This document shows, one piece after another, positions 7,861 to 16,142 of a stretch of 43,200 bases of DNA. Source of the stretch: Desulfobacterales bacterium HSG17 (GTDB taxonomy: Bacteria; Desulfobacterota; Desulfobacteria; Desulfobacterales; Desulfococcaceae); assembly GCA_030377945.1 (NCBI GenBank), contig JAUCGD010000008.1:1-43200 (forward strand). The letters run 5' to 3'. Made by a program: the position numbers and the translations under genes. The notes beneath the pieces are model-generated. The model worked only from the letters and a program-made list of their open reading frames with translations, was not told the DNA's origin and ran no database searches. Each line of letters begins with the position of its first letter. Position 1 is the stretch's first letter.

Positions 7861-9048
7861 TTAAATTCCTGTTTTTCTTTTTTTAAGCCGTTCAGGTGCA
7901 GCAGCAGCAGCAATTCCCTTATATGCCAGATAATGCGCCCTGTTTACTCCGTCTGGAAGTTCAATGGGAATGCCTTCAATATTGCGGGTTTTAAAAAAAG
8001 GATACTGCTGGGGAAAATCCGGTCTTGTGCATCCAAAGCAGGGAACACCAACCCTTGTTTTTGAAGAACGTCTGTTCCACAGCATTTTATTGCAGGGACC
8101 GTAAACCAGGGGGCCGTGACATCCAAGATAAAAAAACAGGCACCCTTTTTCACCGATTTTTTTTTCTTCAACCCGGTATTCATGGTATTCGTTTCTGGTG
8201 CATCCCTGATGTACCATAGTGCCGTACCATTCCAAAGGGATGTTATACTCGTTTAATTCCAATGGAATACCTGACAGCAGAGCTGTGAAAACGCCTGAAA
8301 TAACTCCCCCGTGACAGGGGCATCCGGGCAAATTGATTATTGGCAGGCCGCTTTTGGTTTTAAAATTTTTCCCCATAAATCCACCTGGCTCCCATTTATG
8401 GAACTGCATTCCTGTTGCTTCAATTTCTCCATCTGCACCTATGCCCCCGAAACTGGCGCAGGTTCCGATTGCCAGGACATATCTGGCTTTGCTTGCAAGG
8501 GTAGCAGCAATATCTTTTTTGGGTTTTCCCAGTAAAGTATCAAACATGCCAGTACCTCCAGGGCCCCTGATAATAGAACCTTCAATACATAGAATATCCA
8601 GGGACTGCCTTCCTGACAGCAGATCATCATTTAATTTATGCTGTGCTGCCATGCTGTGATTTGATATTGAAGGGTGCCAGAGTAATCGGATATTTAAATC
8701 ATTAATAAGTTCGCTGGTATCAGGAGGTTCCGAGTTGAAAAAGGCCCATGTATCCCCCCCGCACCCGCCTCCCTGAAGCCAGTATAATGTTGTTTGTGAA
8801 TCAACATTTGAATCAGCATTAGAATCAGCATTAGAATCAACAGCAGAATCAACAACAGGTTTCTTTTTTGTCTGTACATCAGCAGCAGGAGTCAAAACAG
8901 GCTCAGAAATAGATTTTGGGATTGATACAGGATGTTTGATTGTAAAAATATGCTGGCATTTAAGGCATTTTCCTTTTGCACCTTTTTCAGGAATACGGCT
9001 TTCATCCAGATTCATGGAAAAATTGCATTTTTCACATATTATTTTCAT
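7861..9048 (-). CDS. [NiFe] hydrogenase small subunit with N-terminal MJ0042 zinc ribbon
   Basis: Iron-sulfur subunit of 395 residues. Residues 1-35 form a zinc ribbon (C5, C8, C28, C31) of the MJ0042 type. A low-complexity linker with DSNA repeats (67-84) leads into the hydrogenase domain at about 86. Cluster ligands seen: LQGGGCGGDT (C96, with Asp99 where the second Cys of CxxC usually stands), GTCASFGG, LPGCPCHGG, then HQGCTR, GCHGP, PCNKMLWN and PCFGCTRPDF for the medial and distal clusters. A 3Cys-1Asp proximal cluster is known from group 1h enzymes, and group 2a has Asn there. No Tat signal and no C-terminal anchor, so cytoplasmic. ATGA overlap (4 bases) with the upstream kinase gene implies coupled translation. 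The zinc-ribbon fusion is not a usual hydrogenase architecture and may dock a partner. Confidence 0.92.
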   Translation of the reverse strand: MKIICEKCNFSMNLDESRIPEKGAKGKCLKCQHIFTIKHPVSIPKSISEPVLTPAADVQTKKKPVVDSAVDSNADSNADSNVDSQTTLYWLQGGGCGGDTWAFFNSEPPDTSELINDLNIRLLWHPSISNHSMAAQHKLNDDLLSGRQSLDILCIEGSIIRGPGGTGMFDTLLGKPKKDIAATLASKARYVLAIGTCASFGGIGADGEIEATGMQFHKWEPGGFMGKNFKTKSGLPIINLPGCPCHGGVISGVFTALLSGIPLELNEYNIPLEWYGTMVHQGCTRNEYHEYRVEEKKIGEKGCLFFYLGCHGPLVYGPCNKMLWNRRSSKTRVGVPCFGCTRPDFPQQYPFFKTRNIEGIPIELPDGVNRAHYLAYKGIAAAAAPERLKKRKTGI

Positions 9049-11072
9049 AATTCAATATCTAAGACCTCCCGTACAGCTTTTGCTATATCATTTCTGGTGA
9101 CAGGTTTTATAATATACTTTTTTATTCCTGCGTCTTCCGCTTTTTCCTCATCTATTTTTTCACTGAACCCGGTACACAGGATAATGGGAATATTGCTGCG
9201 AATCCTAATCATTTCCTTTGCCAGTAACTCTCCTGTAATATTGGGCATGGTCATATCGGTTATAATCACTTCAAAATCCATGGGTGAAGCCAAAAAAGAT
9301 TCCAATGCTTTTCTGCTGTCAGTAAAGGCTGTCACCTTATATCCCAGGCGTTCAAGCATTTGCTGTTCCATTTGGATAATATCAATTTCATCATCTACTA
9401 TGAGTATATGCTCCATTCCCATAATCTGTTGTCTTTCTATAACAGCCTTTTCTGCGGTACTCCCTTTTACTGAAGGAAGCCAGACATAAAAAGAGCTTCC
9501 TTTTCCAGGAGAACTTTCTACATTCATTGTTCCGTTGTGAGCTTTAATAATCCCGTGGACAACAGCAAGGCCCAGTCCTGTACCTTTGCCTTTTTCTTTG
9601 GTTGTAAAATAAGGTTCAAAAATTCGATCAACTATATTTTTATTCATACCGCAGCCCGTGTCTTTTACACTTAACACTATATGAGGAGCCGGGGAAAGTT
9701 CGGGATATTTTGCAGAATTGACTTCATTTATATCTTTTTGATTTAATGTAACAGTTAAAACTCCTCCTGTATCCTGCATGGCATGAAATGCATTGGTGCA
9801 AAGATTCATAACAACCTGGTGTATCTGGGTAGGATCTGCCATTACATAGCCTGCGTTAGTTATCCCCTGATGAATATCTATTGTAGCAGGCAGTGATGAA
9901 CGGATCAGCTTGAGAGCCTCTTTAATAATAACATGAATCTGAACCGGAACATGAACCTGTTCACTCTGACGGCTGAAAGTAAGAATCTGGCTTACCAGGC
10001 TTTTGGCCCTTTCCCCTGCTTTTAATACAGATGTTAAATTGTGCCTGGCAAGACTTCCCACAGGCAGATCATCTATTGTCAGTTCCGTATATCCTATTAC
10101 CGATGAAAGGATATTGTTAAAATCATGGGCAATTCCTCCTGCCAGAGTTCCTATGGACTCCATTTTCTGAGCCTGACGAAGTTGTGATTCCAGAATGATT
10201 TTTTCTGCTTCAGCCTGTTTTTTTTCTGTGAGATCCTTACAAAAAGCTATAAAACGATTATCAGAAAGTTTCACAGCTTCCACAAGCATTTCCAGTTCGG
10301 AACCGTCCTTGCAAATATATTTTATTTCTCCGACAGATCGTCCGGTTTTAAGCAATTTTTCAAAATGATTTCTGCCTGTTTCCTGAAAATCTTCATGGAT
10401 CAGCTCAGGTATTAACATATTTATTAATTCATCATTTGAATATCCTGTTATCTGGCATGCTGCATTATTAACTTCAATATATTTTCCCGAAGCATCTACA
10501 ACAAAAACACCATAAGGTGCATTTTTAATATAACCCCGATATTTTTTTTCATTTTCACGCAGGGATGCTTCGGTCTTTTTTCTTAGATCAATCTCCATTA
10601 ATAATTCTTTATTGGCTGTTTCAAGCTCCTGGGTTCTTTTGGCAACCTCTTTTTCAAGATGTTTCTGATATGCACGATTTTCATGGATAAGGCGTGAGCG
10701 TTCCAGGGCTTTCTCAATAGAATGAAGCAGTACTGACATATCACATATGGGTTTGAGCAGATAATCCCAGGCTCCCAGACGGAGAGCTTCAACCGCATCG
10801 CTGATAATTCCTGTTCCTGATATTACGATAATAGGAGTATCAGGAGAGTCCGATCTTACCTCGGCCAGTACTTCCAGACCGTCAACCTCCGGCATTCTCA
10901 GATCAACCAGGATCAGATCCGGATTTTCCTTTTTAAATATCTCCAGTCCGATTTTTCCGTTTTCTGCTTCCAGTACTTCATAGTCGTAATCTTCAAGAAA
11001 ATTTCTTAAACTTTCCCTTATTATTCTTTCATCATCTATTGTCAGCACCAGGGGCATTTTTTTCAGAGACAT
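9045..11072 (-). CDS. Soluble hybrid sensor kinase REC-PAS-HisKA-HATPase-REC
   Basis: First gene of the hydrogenase operon, 675 residues, no membrane segments. The N-terminal receiver spans 8-125 (D57), followed by a coiled coil (130-175), a PAS domain (178-285) and the HisKA box GGIAHDFNNIL with H316. The HATPase has NLCTNAFHAM, DTGCGM and GKGTGLGLAVV (415-535). A C-terminal receiver lies at 553-670 with D606. An NtrB-like H-box (HDFNN) is typical of kinases with detached receivers. In Ralstonia the HoxBC sensor works with the PAS kinase HoxJ, so the PAS domain here is a candidate contact for the hydrogenase. RBS AAAAGGA lies 6-12 bases before the ATG. The gene ends in a 4-base overlap with the small-subunit gene. 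Confidence 0.92.
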   Translation of the reverse strand: MSLKKMPLVLTIDDERIIRESLRNFLEDYDYEVLEAENGKIGLEIFKKENPDLILVDLRMPEVDGLEVLAEVRSDSPDTPIIVISGTGIISDAVEALRLGAWDYLLKPICDMSVLLHSIEKALERSRLIHENRAYQKHLEKEVAKRTQELETANKELLMEIDLRKKTEASLRENEKKYRGYIKNAPYGVFVVDASGKYIEVNNAACQITGYSNDELINMLIPELIHEDFQETGRNHFEKLLKTGRSVGEIKYICKDGSELEMLVEAVKLSDNRFIAFCKDLTEKKQAEAEKIILESQLRQAQKMESIGTLAGGIAHDFNNILSSVIGYTELTIDDLPVGSLARHNLTSVLKAGERAKSLVSQILTFSRQSEQVHVPVQIHVIIKEALKLIRSSLPATIDIHQGITNAGYVMADPTQIHQVVMNLCTNAFHAMQDTGGVLTVTLNQKDINEVNSAKYPELSPAPHIVLSVKDTGCGMNKNIVDRIFEPYFTTKEKGKGTGLGLAVVHGIIKAHNGTMNVESSPGKGSSFYVWLPSVKGSTAEKAVIERQQIMGMEHILIVDDEIDIIQMEQQMLERLGYKVTAFTDSRKALESFLASPMDFEVIITDMTMPNITGELLAKEMIRIRSNIPIILCTGFSEKIDEEKAEDAGIKKYIIKPVTRNDIAKAVREVLDIEL

Positions 11073-11251
11073 AGATATTCCTTTTCCCTTTCACATCAGA
11101 CCAGCTTAAGTTGTAGTAAACAGTGTAAACCGTTTATTGACAAATCATGTTTTTTCTTAACCTGTCTTGTGTTAATACCATAACCTATGCTATAACTAAA
11201 AGATGTATTTTTGCAATTAATAATTATTTATTATACTAAAGGAAAAAACGT
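11073..11251. promoter_or_regulatory. Divergent promoter region between hydrogenase operon and glnS
   Basis: For glnS (plus strand) the best candidate is an extended -10, TGCTATAAC at 11188-11196. For the hydrogenase operon (minus strand) TTGTCA with a 17-base spacer to TTTACT is possible. A direct repeat GTAAAC-N3-GTAAAC at about 11117-11131 lies between them and could be an operator. All of this is pattern reading, with no conserved regulator recognised. Confidence 0.35.
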
Positions 11252-12994
11252 ATGACCGGCACAGATTCAGCTTCTGCACCAAATTTTATTCGACATATAA
11301 TTGATGAAGATTTACAAACAAATAAATTTGACAACAGGGTTGTCACCCGTTTTCCTCCTGAACCAAACGGTTATCTGCATATTGGCCATGCAAAATCCAT
11401 CTGCCTTAACTTTGGCCTGGCTTCCGAATATAAAGGAACTTGTCATATGCGGTTTGATGACACCAATCCTGGAAAAGAGGAAGTTGAGTATGTTGATTCC
11501 ATTAAAGAGGATGTTCAGTGGCTGGGTTTTGACTGGAAAGAGCATTTATATTATGCTTCAAACTATTTTGAAAAGCTTTATGATTATGCACTTCAATTAA
11601 TTAAAGCAGGAAAAGCCTATGTGGATGATCTGAGTGCTGATGAAATCAGGGAATACCGGGGAACCCTTACTGAACCTGGAAAAGAAAGCCCTTACAGAAA
11701 CCGCTCTGTTGAAGAAAACCTTGACCTTTTTAAAAAAATGCGGGCTGGGGAATATGAAGACGGTTCCCGTGTGTTAAGGGCAAAAATAAATATGGCTTCA
11801 CCCAATATCATCATGCGAGACCCCGCTCTTTACCGAATCCGCAAGGTTCATCATCATAGAACAGGGGATAAGTGGAATATTTACCCCATGTATGACTTTA
11901 CCCACTGTCTTTCCGACTCCCTGGAAGGAATTACCCATTCCATATGCACACTTGAATTTGAAAATAACCGGGAGCTTTATGACTGGGTTCTTAATGAATT
12001 AAAGGTTTACCATCCCCAGCAGATAGAGTTTGCCAGGTTAAACCTGACTTATACGGTTTTGAGCAAAAGAAAGCTTATTGAACTGGTTAATGAAGGCCAT
12101 GTAAGCGGATGGGATGATCCCCGTATGCCAACAATTTCAGGCCTGCGGAGACGGGGCTATACTCCGGAAGCCCTGAGAAATTTCTGTGAAAGAATCGGTG
12201 TTGCCAAAAGAGGCAGCCTGGTTGATATGGCTTTGCTGGAATATACCATAAGGGAAGATCTTAATAAACGCGCTCCAAGGGCCATGTCTGTGCTGCGCCC
12301 CCTTAAAGTGGTTATTGAAAATTATCCTGAAGGTCAGGTTGAAGAAATGGAATTTATAAACAATCCTGAAGATCCAGATATGGGAACCCGCAAGGTTCCG
12401 TTTTCAAAGGTATTATACATTGAAAAGGATGACTTTCTTGAAGATCCTCCCAAAAAATTCTTCCGCCTTGGCCCTGGCCGTGAGGTTAGATTTCGCTATG
12501 CTTATTTTATCACATGTGTTGATTTTGTAAAAGATGAAGAAACCGGGGAGGTAATTGAACTCAGATGCACCTATGACCCTGCAACACAGGGAGGCAATGC
12601 CCCTGACGGCAGAAAGGTGAAGGGCACCCTGCACTGGGTATCGGCTGACCATGCAATAGATGCTGAAGTCCGGCTTTACGATCATCTTTTTACTGAAGAA
12701 AATCCTGCCAAAGAAGTGGATTACAAAGAACATTTAAATCCCAATTCACTTGAAATACTGACTGACTGCAAACTTGAACCCAGCCTGAAACATGCAAAAC
12801 CGGGAACAGGATACCAGTTTGAAAGGCTTGGATATTTTTGCAAAGACTCTTCACTAAAAGACGATCAAGATGACAAACCGGTTTTTAACCGGACAGTTAC
12901 TTTAAGAGATACCTGGGCCAAGATTCAAAAAGCAAAAGCCAATAAACCAAAGCCTAAAAAGTCAAAGGGCAAAAAATCAGGAAATAAAAACTAA
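11252..12994 (+). CDS. glnS: Glutaminyl-tRNA synthetase
   Basis: Class I synthetase charging tRNA-Gln with glutamine. 580 residues, close to the E. coli enzyme (about 554). The catalytic signature [18 protein letters not shown] (HIGH motif) is at about 36-53 and the KMSKS counterpart reads VLSKRKL near 270. The GlnRS/GluRS beta-barrel anticodon-binding domain follows (from ~340). A Lys-rich tail ends the protein. RBS AAAGGA precedes the ATG. It forms a two-gene unit with the MBL gene 7 bases downstream. Having GlnRS is consistent with a proteobacterial-type lineage. Confidence 0.97.
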   Translation: MTGTDSASAPNFIRHIIDEDLQTNKFDNRVVTRFPPEPNGYLHIGHAKSICLNFGLASEYKGTCHMRFDDTNPGKEEVEYVDSIKEDVQWLGFDWKEHLYYASNYFEKLYDYALQLIKAGKAYVDDLSADEIREYRGTLTEPGKESPYRNRSVEENLDLFKKMRAGEYEDGSRVLRAKINMASPNIIMRDPALYRIRKVHHHRTGDKWNIYPMYDFTHCLSDSLEGITHSICTLEFENNRELYDWVLNELKVYHPQQIEFARLNLTYTVLSKRKLIELVNEGHVSGWDDPRMPTISGLRRRGYTPEALRNFCERIGVAKRGSLVDMALLEYTIREDLNKRAPRAMSVLRPLKVVIENYPEGQVEEMEFINNPEDPDMGTRKVPFSKVLYIEKDDFLEDPPKKFFRLGPGREVRFRYAYFITCVDFVKDEETGEVIELRCTYDPATQGGNAPDGRKVKGTLHWVSADHAIDAEVRLYDHLFTEENPAKEVDYKEHLNPNSLEILTDCKLEPSLKHAKPGTGYQFERLGYFCKDSSLKDDQDDKPVFNRTVTLRDTWAKIQKAKANKPKPKKSKGKKSGNKN

Positions 12995-13001
12995 AGATTT
13001 T

Positions 13002-13802
13002 ATGCAGACAAAAACAGATAAGGATTTTGATCTGGAGGTATGCACCCTTGCAAGCGGAAGCAAAGGAAATTGTGCCTTTGTTTCCGATGGCTCAACCTCC
13101 ATATTGATAGATGCAGGGCTTTCAGGTATTGAGCTTGAACGCAGACTGAAATCAAAGGAACGCAGCCCTGAAAATATAGATGCAATCCTGATTTCCCATG
13201 AGCATGGGGATCATATTCAGGCAGCAGGGGTGTTATCCCGAAGGTATAATACTCCTGTGTATCTAACCCCGAAAACCTGGAAAGCAGCAGAGCAAAAACT
13301 TGGAAAAATATCAGATTTAAGGCATTTTGAGTGCGGACAAGGTTTTAAAATCAAAAGCCTTGAAATTACACCTTTTTCCACTTCCCATGACGCAGAAGAC
13401 CCGGCAGGTATGACAGTGCGCCAAAACAGTACAAAAATCGGCATTGCAACAGATCTGGGCATTGCAACGGCCCTGGTCAAAGAGCATCTTAAAAACTGTT
13501 CCCTGCTGATTTTAGAAGCAAATCACGATCCTGAAATGCTCATGAACGGACCATATCCCTGGTTTTTAAAGCAAAGGGTCAAAAGCAGAACAGGTCATCT
13601 TTCCAATAATGATTCAGGTGAACTGCTTAAAGAAATTCTCCATGAAAAATTGCAGCATGTACTGCTGGGTCATCTGAGTGAAAAAAATAATACCCCTCAT
13701 AAAGCACTCAATGTTGTGGGTCAAGTCATGAACGGCTGCAAAGCCGTGCTTGAAATAGCTCCCCAGGACAGGTGCAGTCAGCTTATTACTCTTAAAGGGT
13801 AA
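13002..13802 (+). CDS. Metallo-beta-lactamase-fold hydrolase, WalJ/YycJ family
   Basis: 266 residues with the HxHxDH metal site in ISHEHGDHIQAAGVL (about 65-79), a family-typical start LASGSKGNCAFV, a later His in TSHDAEDPAG and a C-terminal LLGHLSEKN. WalJ/YycJ proteins are cytoplasmic Zn-dependent nucleases (5'-exonuclease activity in characterised members). The gene follows glnS with only 7 bases between, so co-transcription is likely although the functions are unrelated. Alternative: another RNase J-like MBL enzyme, but the LASGSxGN start favours WalJ. Confidence 0.88.
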   Translation: MQTKTDKDFDLEVCTLASGSKGNCAFVSDGSTSILIDAGLSGIELERRLKSKERSPENIDAILISHEHGDHIQAAGVLSRRYNTPVYLTPKTWKAAEQKLGKISDLRHFECGQGFKIKSLEITPFSTSHDAEDPAGMTVRQNSTKIGIATDLGIATALVKEHLKNCSLLILEANHDPEMLMNGPYPWFLKQRVKSRTGHLSNNDSGELLKEILHEKLQHVLLGHLSEKNNTPHKALNVVGQVMNGCKAVLEIAPQDRCSQLITLKG

Positions 13803-13960
13803 CAAAGCAACTAAACATTAGATATTTTCAAAATAAGGATTTAGCATGGCAATTGCTGAAAAGCTTTAATTAAATTCAAAGCATATGAAGGCATTTGTGG
13901 AGAAACAGGTTATCCTGGTGCATGGCAGATAATATGCCAGGTGAATATTGATGATTTTAA

Positions 13961-14671
13961 TCAATATTTTAATATCAGCATATTCCGATCAATCTCCCTT
14001 ATAAATTCCCAGTCCCTGCTGTTAAACTCATTTCCCACAGCAGTTAAATCAACTGGTTTGAAAAAAAAGAAGAATTCCGGTTCTATCTCTTTAATATTTA
14101 TAATCTTTGAACAGATATAATATTTTGAGTATAAAATAATAAATTTCCTGACCTGTTCATTTGAAAGAGCTTTTTTTTTATTTAAAATATAATTATTAAT
14201 GTCAGTCTGCCTGAGAATTTTAAAATGAACAAGGGTGGTGAGAAAAGCCCGAAGAGACCTTTTGACAATATCCCTGTCTCCAAATTCCTTGACCATAAGC
14301 TTTGACAGCAGGGGGACAGATACCTGGTTTGAATTGTCAATGCTGACGGCCGTTTTCCTGACAATAAAACGGGTTATTTCATAATCCATTAAAATTTTCA
14401 TCAGGAATAAGGGTTCCAGTTTTTTTATATCTTCACTTTCTGCCCAGTAGATGAATTCATTGGGCTTGATTATATTCTTTTCCTTTTGAAGGGAATAAAT
14501 AAAGCTTCGGAAAATTATGGTTCTGATTTTTCTTTTCCCTTCTTTACCTATCAATTCCCTGGCAATATTTTCAAAAACTTCATTAAATATTGTCGGTCTT
14601 TCCCCTGGTTTCAAGTTTTTCAGGGTTTCATAAATCCACCGTGGCCTTATTGGTCTGTCAATTCCTATCAA
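13961..14671 (-). CDS. BREX BrxA-like protein (type 3 variant)
   Basis: 236 residues, all helical in appearance, beginning RPIRPRWIYETLKNLKPGE, followed by a Lys/Arg-rich segment GKEGKRKIRT and a later pattern ending SRDWEFIREIDRNML. I recognise the first 60 residues as the small protein encoded after pglZ in BREX type 3 islands (called brxA by position). DUF1819-type BrxA is a DNA-binding winged-helix protein in type 1, and this one is more divergent. It starts at TTG 14671 with GAGGT upstream, overlapping the pglZ stop by 4 bases, so coupled translation is likely. It is the last gene of the defence operon. A weak A/T-only inverted repeat (13944-13968) covers its stop. Confidence 0.65.
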   Translation of the reverse strand: MIGIDRPIRPRWIYETLKNLKPGERPTIFNEVFENIARELIGKEGKRKIRTIIFRSFIYSLQKEKNIIKPNEFIYWAESEDIKKLEPLFLMKILMDYEITRFIVRKTAVSIDNSNQVSVPLLSKLMVKEFGDRDIVKRSLRAFLTTLVHFKILRQTDINNYILNKKKALSNEQVRKFIILYSKYYICSKIINIKEIEPEFFFFFKPVDLTAVGNEFNSRDWEFIREIDRNMLILKY

Positions 14672-16092
14672 GGCATTACCTCTGCAAAGGGAACAATCAA
14701 TTCCTCAAGACTAATGCCCCCGTGTGAAATTCCTGTGTAATTTTTATGGGCAAACAAAGTTCTGCTTTTTGCCAGTAATGCAGCCCTGTTATCAGAAATA
14801 AACGGTATCTGATAATGATTAACATCATAAAATTGAGCCAGAGCAGACATTGTAATAAGAGTAGCCCGTTTGCTTGATTCTTCTATAAGATATTTATCAA
14901 TGCGCTGTCCATTGCCCTGGCCTGCAACACATCCGTGATCTGAGCAGATAAAAATGGAATATCCATGATCTTTGAGCAAATTCAGTTCTTCCCTGATCCC
15001 GGAATGATTTAAGTATGTTAAGACATTGTTAAAATAAACGGATTTTGTGTTTTCGTAAGCAGGCAGTTTAGTTTCGTGGCCAATATCATCAAAACAATTA
15101 TAGATTATTGCAAGCCTGTCAATGCCCAGAACATGATCTTCCGATATTTTACCTTCTCGGAAAAATTTGCAGGCCATGTTTTTAAAATGCCCGAAAAAGG
15201 CTTTTGCCTCATCAATTTTTTTTAATGAATATGCAGATTCATAATCACCGCAGAAAATCGCAGTTCTGGAAATCTTTGTAATGGTGGGTATAAGGGCAAA
15301 TAAATATCTTTCTGAAAATTCAAAACCTGACAGATATTTTTTAAGCAAAATCCATTCAGCCACGCCCATTCCGTCAAAACAGATCAAAGCCATTTTTTCA
15401 GCTTTCACTGTTTTTAAGAAAGGCAGGATTTTATTTACAGTTTTCAGATTGCGTTCCGTTACATAAAAAGCATTTTCAAACCTGCCTGAAAAAACAAAAT
15501 TTTCAGATGCCAGGTCAACTTTTTCCATAAAATCAAAATCAGGGCAGGTTCGAGATTCAAAGCAGGCATAAACATATTGCCCCCATATTCTGCCAATATC
15601 TAAAATTCCTTCATAATCCTGAATATTTTCAGGCATTTTTTCAAGATCATGTTTTAAAGCTTTAATCTGTAAATCTGTTTTTAAATATTGTGCATTGGCC
15701 AGTTCTTTTTCCAGATTATTTTCTGTAATTAGATTAATCTGCCCTGTTTGGTCCCTGTATTCAAGAAGGATTATCAGTTTATCTGTATCCAGTTTTTGAG
15801 CAAGCCTGTTATCAATTTCAACAGGCAGTTGGGGATAATCAAGAATTTTAATGTCTGTTCTTTGAGAAACAAAACACGGAATTTCTATAAAAGGAGATAT
15901 GACAAGAATCTCTTGATTTTTTATAAGTGAAATTATCTCAACCAGGGAATCCGTAGTTTTGTAATAAATGGATTGCTTTTTAAGATAATCAAGAAATCCC
16001 CTGTGAACCAGTACATTGGTTTTATCAAGGATAAGCTGCCCATAGCCTTTTCTGATATTGAGCCTGTTAATTATATGTTTTTGCCAGGACAA
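14668..16092 (-). CDS. pglZ: PglZ alkaline-phosphatase-superfamily protein (BREX)
   Basis: 474 residues. The C-terminal half carries the PglZ fold: LICFDGMGVAEW (metal Asp240), PTITKISRTAIF (nucleophile region, ~269-280), NCFDDIGHE (335-340), CSDHGCV (D385, H386) and ISHGGISLEELIVP (His457). PglZ is the hallmark of BREX and Pgl defence; its in-vivo substrate is unknown. At 474 residues it is shorter than many PglZ proteins, with a compact N-terminal part. Start is TTG at 16092 preceded by GGTGA, 50 bases after the DUF2887-type gene. Overlaps the brxA-like gene downstream. Confidence 0.9.
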   Translation of the reverse strand: MSWQKHIINRLNIRKGYGQLILDKTNVLVHRGFLDYLKKQSIYYKTTDSLVEIISLIKNQEILVISPFIEIPCFVSQRTDIKILDYPQLPVEIDNRLAQKLDTDKLIILLEYRDQTGQINLITENNLEKELANAQYLKTDLQIKALKHDLEKMPENIQDYEGILDIGRIWGQYVYACFESRTCPDFDFMEKVDLASENFVFSGRFENAFYVTERNLKTVNKILPFLKTVKAEKMALICFDGMGVAEWILLKKYLSGFEFSERYLFALIPTITKISRTAIFCGDYESAYSLKKIDEAKAFFGHFKNMACKFFREGKISEDHVLGIDRLAIIYNCFDDIGHETKLPAYENTKSVYFNNVLTYLNHSGIREELNLLKDHGYSIFICSDHGCVAGQGNGQRIDKYLIEESSKRATLITMSALAQFYDVNHYQIPFISDNRAALLAKSRTLFAHKNYTGISHGGISLEELIVPFAEVMP

Positions 16093-16142
16093 TTAATCAC
16101 CGTTTAATAATTCAGATGTTGCCAGGGAGGGGATTAAAGAGT

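Noticed and set aside
6360..9048. Hydrogenase as an energy-conserving uptake enzyme
   Set aside because: No Tat signal, no membrane anchor, no cytochrome or quinone partner, no long C-terminal peptide for processing, and kinases on both sides. A dual role cannot be excluded.
13944..13968. Inverted repeat at the end of the BrxA-like gene as a terminator
   Set aside because: Stem is A/T only and no T-run follows on the minus strand, so terminator function is doubtful.
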